NCBI GenBank assembly: GCA_022036555.1
Contig: CM039139.1
Span: 6,352,924-6,416,923 of the forward strand
Reading direction: 5' to 3'
Length of the DNA stretch: 64,000 bases
Origin: Microstegium vimineum
Lineage: Eukaryota > Streptophyta > Magnoliopsida > Poales > Poaceae
Shown here: positions 60,188-64,000 of the stretch, one piece after another
Layout: the number at the start of each line of letters is the position of its first letter
How positions within the stretch are numbered: position 1 is the stretch's first letter
Program-made: the position numbers and the translations under genes
Notes under the pieces: model-generated
What the model was told of the DNA's origin: nothing
Seen by the model: only the letters and a program-made list of their open reading frames with translations
Databases searched by the model: none

Positions 60188-61147
60188 ATTCTACTGCTGA
60201 TATTCATCATTATGGTGATGATTTTTTTTTAGCTAAATGCTCAAGCATGATTTTGCCCAGTTTGCAAACTATATAGGCAACGCTGAAAGGTGGCACAGAA
60301 TTTTGACAAGGCCTGGTTGCATTTTGAAGCCACTTTGAAGTTGTGCATCCTCGCCTTTACCTCCTTTCCTTATACGACGGTGATTGGTGAGACTGACTGG
60401 TCGAAAGTTACGTACCCAGGCTTCTCCTTTCATGATACTACGGCGATTGATTAGTCTACCTGGTTGAAAGTTACTTATCACACTAAGGCTCCGTTTGGTT
60501 ATGCCCTTCCTTGCCAGGAAGGGTTCCAGCGTTATATAAAATATTGAACAAACAAGTCAGGAATTGTGGTGACCGAACAACCGAAGTGTGGAGGGCAAAG
60601 TTGGATGAGATTAAACTATCAAAGTCAGGAATTTTGAGATGTGTTTATCCATGGTGTCTCTTTGCTTGGATGGATTGGATAATGTTTTTTTTATTTGGTT
60701 GGGTAGATAAGGATGGATGAGACGAAGTACATCTACACTGATTGAGCATCTTTTTAAAAAAAACAATTTCCATGTATGTTATAGAGGAATTATGATTGCA
60801 CCCAATTGATAGTTTGGATTGAATATTTTTGCACCTAATCAATTGATACGGAGTAGTTTGCACTGAATATTTTCTCGTATATTATATCTCTAGCCACTAC
60901 TATGATATTTTCTTGTCTGTTCGGTTGATAAGCTGACTGATATTATTTTTAGTTATTTTGTTGTGAACTGACTGATATTATTTTTAGTTATTTTGTTGTG
61001 AGATAAAAATATTGTACTATGACAATAAATCGGGCTAATAAGTCAAGCGATCAAGTTTTTTGGTACAAGCTCTGTCCATACTCTCGCCTCTAGAGATATT
61101 TACATGATGAATAAAAAGAGGTGTATTTGCAAGATTACATATAGTAT
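60188..61147. other. 3' region and intergenic DNA
   Basis: Contains the 3' UTR of the Utp12-domain gene, a GGCTCCGTTTGGTTATGCCC MITE-like edge at about 60488, and a perfect 35-bp tandem pair (60933-60967 and 60968-61002). No gene supported. Confidence 0.5.
60933..61002. repeat. 35-bp direct tandem pair
   Basis: Two perfect copies of a unit beginning CTGACTGATATTATTTTTAG. Confidence 0.9.
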
Positions 61148-61621
61148 AACTAGTATATTTGCCCGTGCTAACGGTACAGTTTTATCCGGAAAATGTCATA
61201 AAAACAACCAATTTATTTTTGCAGAGTTTAACTTTTACACAATGGTATTTTAGCCTATACACAATAGATAAAACACTTTTATATTTAAAAAGACATAGTT
61301 ACATTCTCCGTAACTCCTTAATCATTTATGTATATTACTTTTTTAGACTTGGAAGGGAGCAAAGTGCAAACATGGTCGGGCGTGTCCTTGTCCGACCCCC
61401 TCGACCGTGGAATGTCCACCAGCGGCGTCACCACGCGGTACTTCGTCGTCTTGTCGCCCTCATTCCCGCTCCGCCTCGGCCGCGGCGGCGGGTGTGGGCG
61501 TGGGCGACGCCGTGTTCGGACGGTAGTCCACAAAAAGCATCATTCAAGTGTTTGGGGACCAGCACATAAAAGCATACAAAGAATGAACACAAATGGATAC
61601 ATCATGGATTTAACTACACAT

Positions 61622-62000
61622 TTTAAAAGTTGACTTACATCTTTGGTTGGAAATGCTTCAATTCCCTGGTTCACCTGGGCATTATATATCTTTAGCGTGA
61701 ATATGGAGAGGAATGCAATTCCATATGAGCAACAATTGTCAAAAAATAACATACCTCAACTTGGCATTGCAATGACCGGATGTAATTAATTATCTCATCA
61801 AGTACTGATGCTTTGCCAATAACCTGACCAAGCAAGCAGAAAAATCATTTCGATATTTACCAGAAGGTAGCTAAGGAATGATTAAAATGAGAAAACAAAA
61901 ATGACACTGGATGCCTGTTGAGATCAAAGTGCACCTTGTTGCATCCAGGCACAAGATCTTGGAGAACTTTCATTCATTCACTTATTTTGGGCACTTTGGG
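61622..62000 (-). pseudogene. bHLH transcription factor exon fragments
   Basis: On the minus strand, one exon piece ends at 61935 with ISE-stop-MKVLQDLVPGCNK and a GTGCAC donor. It is followed by exon 61823-61755, VIGKASVLDEIINYIRSLQC plus QVE, with CAG acceptor and GTATGT donor. Together they cover the end of helix 1, the loop and helix 2 of a bHLH domain. At the position where this family has Arg the codon is TGA (CGA to TGA change), so the domain is broken. A third degraded piece (61722-61638; FLSI ... VNQGIEAFPTKD before GTAAGT) matches the following exon. The basic DNA-binding part and the rest of the gene are absent. Confidence 0.8.
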
Positions 62001-62651
62001 CACTTTTTGCTTGGGTTGCTGAACCATTTCTGTCTACTGGGATCTGAAGAACCAGAAGCATTTTTTATTTTGGTGGAAAATCTCTGGCTGTCAATTATCC
62101 AAGTTGTCCTGTAGAAAATATTGAAAGGAAAAAAATGAAGCAGGGTTACTCAAGAACACAAACATCTACGCCAGAATTTTAGTCATTTGTAAGAAAATAA
62201 AACACACAGCTAATTAACATGTAAGACTATGGTTAATCAATTACAACAACTTTTCATATATTAATGTAAACGGTGCATCACCCCTGTATACATATAGATG
62301 AACACAGCTAACAAAAGTCATGAACACCACATTTTTAATATAGTGATTCAGCTTTATTTTCTAGCAAGAATATGAGAAACATATACAACAACTGTACAAC
62401 ATTCTAGCCAGGCAGTATCCTTCACCATGTTACCATTTCCACTGACCCAAGCAAAATAGAGTTGAACCAGTCTTGCGCAATCATTGATGCATAAAGTGAT
62501 TTTGCATTAGCCTCATTATATTTTCTAGTAAGCTAATCAAATGACAAAGATGACATTTTACTATTACACTGCATCATTAGGTGTCACAAGAACTAAGAGC
62601 AACAAAAGAATGTTGGTGAGGAAGAAAAACATTTCATGAGAAATATATTAC

Positions 62652-63002
62652 CTCATCATCTTCCATAAAGATAGCCGAAGATGGATCACTCTTTGACATT
62701 TTCTCGTGGCCTTCTTTAAAACCAGGGAGCATATCTGTATTTCAGGTTAAGTAAAAAACACATGCTCCACAAACTAACAATGAACAACCACTTGTTATGA
62801 ACCCCATCACCGTAGTGACCATGATAAATACATATGTCCCGGAATTTTATTTAAAGAAAAAAAAGAGAATACAATCAAAATCACTAATCAGGATACGATG
62901 TGAAAGAATAATTGGTTTGTTTTTCCTTTTGATGTCATCGCAGTACTCCCTAGCTAGCATATTGACCTTCCTTTGGTCCATCCCCAACTGGCATATGTCA
63001 GC
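62652..63002 (-). pseudogene. Tyrosyl-tRNA synthetase fragment (two exons, KMSKS region)
   Basis: Minus-strand exons 63002-62897 and 62734-62652 join cleanly (CATC|GTATCC ... ATACAG|ATATGC). They give 63 codons containing ADICQLGMDQRKVNMLAREY, LSHHMLPGFKEGHEKMSKSD and SSAIFMEDDE. This is the class I catalytic-domain part of eukaryotic cytosolic tyrosine-tRNA ligase with the KMSKS loop that positions ATP. No further synthetase exons are visible on either side, so the enzyme is not encoded here. The piece itself has no stops, implying recent capture or a short evolutionary age. Confidence 0.88.
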
Positions 63003-63239
63003 CTACAAAAGGAAAATGATAATGAAAGTGAGTTGTATACAGAATTATTTTTCTAGATTGAAGGTGTACACATTGAAATACCAAAAGCCTTTCAGTCATC
63101 ATAATTATAAGTAAATACACTCAGAATGGAAATCTAGCCTGCATCAAAATTGGAAATTTATAGTCAAATCACCTCTGAATCACATGAAAACGAAAAAAGC
63201 AAAATTTCTTCTCGTTTTCCAGATCACCATCTTCAGAAC

Positions 63240-63540
63240 AAAGACCTTGTTCAATCTTGTGAGGAACGCTTCCAGAAATGCTTCTAAATCTTCCATAGAA
63301 GAGAACATTGAACTCTCTTCACCCACTAATCTGTCCACTTTACTACAATCTGCTTCATCCACTGGTATGCCCACTTTACTGCAACCTGCTTCATCAAATG
63401 GTCTGTCCACCTTTTGGCAATCTGCTTCATCCAACGAAAAATTAACAAGGCTAGCTGAAGCATCTTCTTCTGAAACCAGAACTCTTGCTTCTGAATCATC
63501 CTTCGAGGGAAGACACTTCTGTCTGTATGTACGCTCGTTA
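63240..63540 (-). CDS. Unrecognised open frame with three 12-residue repeats
   Basis: The minus strand stays open for ~100 codons. It starts NERTYRQKCLPSKDDSEARV and passes through three repeats of the form DEADCSKVDRPV, then SSMEDLEAFLEAFLTRLNK. The repeats come from a 36-bp tandem array at 63331-63436. No start codon is certain: an ATG is lacking near the left limit and stops precede it, so it is probably an exon fragment. I do not recognise the family. A further protein-like minus segment lies at 63927-63640 (for example FEGSIFSSLDRILSDILVGH), possibly another exon of the same source gene. Confidence 0.35.
63331..63436. repeat. 36-bp tandem repeat, three copies
   Basis: Units start at 63331, 63367 and 63403, share CTTTACT-CAA-CTGCTTCATC, and keep the minus frame open. 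Confidence 0.85.
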
Positions 63541-64000
63541 GATTACTAAGACATGACCGTTTCACCTGTTTCATCCAGCATTTCAGAAAACACAACTTTT
63601 TGGATGTGGTGCCATACCTGCTAAAATAGAGGTCTTCCAAGTCCACCACCGGTATGCTTCCATGAGCATATTTCAGAAGCATGTCACAGAAGGTACTCCC
63701 ACGGTGTCGAATGGGTGCCCGACGAGAATATCTGATAATATTCTGTCTAGGGATGAGAATATAGAACCTTCAAATATTTGCTGATAACAGAGATCATTTG
63801 CTTGCGATTGGAGTATATAGCTCATTAGTAGGAGTAGCACTGAAATTGATAGAGAGGCCCAGGTCATTACGAGGAGTAAATAAATCCATCGTGAATGATC
63901 CAAAAGGTTCCACAACTGGAGACCCACTGCTGCTGCCTGATATTAGAGTCCAATAAATATCAAATTAACATGTAAGAGACGAAGTTGACATCAGATCACA

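Larger units (their letters stand above)
61148..64000 (-). mobile_element. Candidate gene-capturing Helitron, minus strand, cut by window end
   Basis: Read on the minus strand, the segment carries three bHLH exon remnants, two tyrosyl-tRNA synthetase exons and an unassigned repeat-bearing frame, all in one orientation. It ends with GCACGGGCAAATATACTAG followed by T (about 61170-61150), which resembles a Helitron CTRR end with a weak upstream hairpin. Same-strand chimeric exon fragments with introns retained are the hallmark of Helitron capture in grasses. The 5' TC end is not in the window, so the class remains an inference. Pack-MULE or segmental duplication are alternatives. Confidence 0.45.

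Overview
The window is nuclear DNA of a grass (Poaceae), probably panicoid, though the species cannot be fixed from the sequence. The evidence is short genes with GC-rich first exons, GT-AG introns, and a dense load of grass-type transposons: Stowaway and Tourist MITEs, Maximus/SIRE-like copia LTRs, long-TIR Mutator-like elements, Helitron-type ends and a tRNA-derived SINE. A 100-N run at 56523-56622 is an assembly gap.

Genes. I can support six host loci, all on the + strand. They are a PEX11-type peroxin (13846-14573, broken by a one-base frame slip); an acidic RING plus PHD finger nuclear protein (18071-21821) with a 69-bp coding minisatellite; a DUF3511 protein (34671 onward); APC11, the RING-H2 subunit of the anaphase-promoting complex (48167-48421); a DUF761 protein (52384-52971); and the 3' exons of a Utp12-domain ribosome-biogenesis protein (56710-60187), whose 5' part is missing at the assembly gap. 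They are ordinary eukaryotic monocistronic genes with unrelated functions and no operon-like logic.

Mobile DNA, left to right. 1-1984 is the 3' part of a copia LTR, itself carrying a palindromic 'CGGTA' element with an 11-bp duplication. About 1990-2125 is a SINE. 6154-8381 is a Mutator-like element with ~350-bp TIRs and a 10-bp target duplication. 23853-26069 is a solo LTR (TSD GAGAG) inserted inside a Stowaway MITE. A Helitron-like 3' end lies at 31722. 36619-37960 is a second long-TIR Mutator-like element (9-bp TSD) with a tRNA-like Pol III promoter in each TIR. 39939-44989 is a complete but decayed minus-strand copia element (TSD GTATT). 57654-58711 is a TTA-flanked element carrying GC-rich DNA inside a Utp12-gene intron. 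Six Stowaway copies with TA duplications (one of them split by the solo LTR), two more decayed Stowaway copies, and several Tourist-like MITEs are spread throughout.

The right end (about 61148-64000) is the most unusual part. Minus-strand exon fragments of a bHLH transcription factor and of tyrosyl-tRNA synthetase lie in the same orientation, upstream of a CTAG(T) Helitron-like terminus, followed by an unrecognised repeat-bearing open frame. This looks like a gene-fragment-capturing Helitron, or a similar transduplication, cut by the window end. I saw no CRISPR, prokaryotic or clearly new biochemical system.
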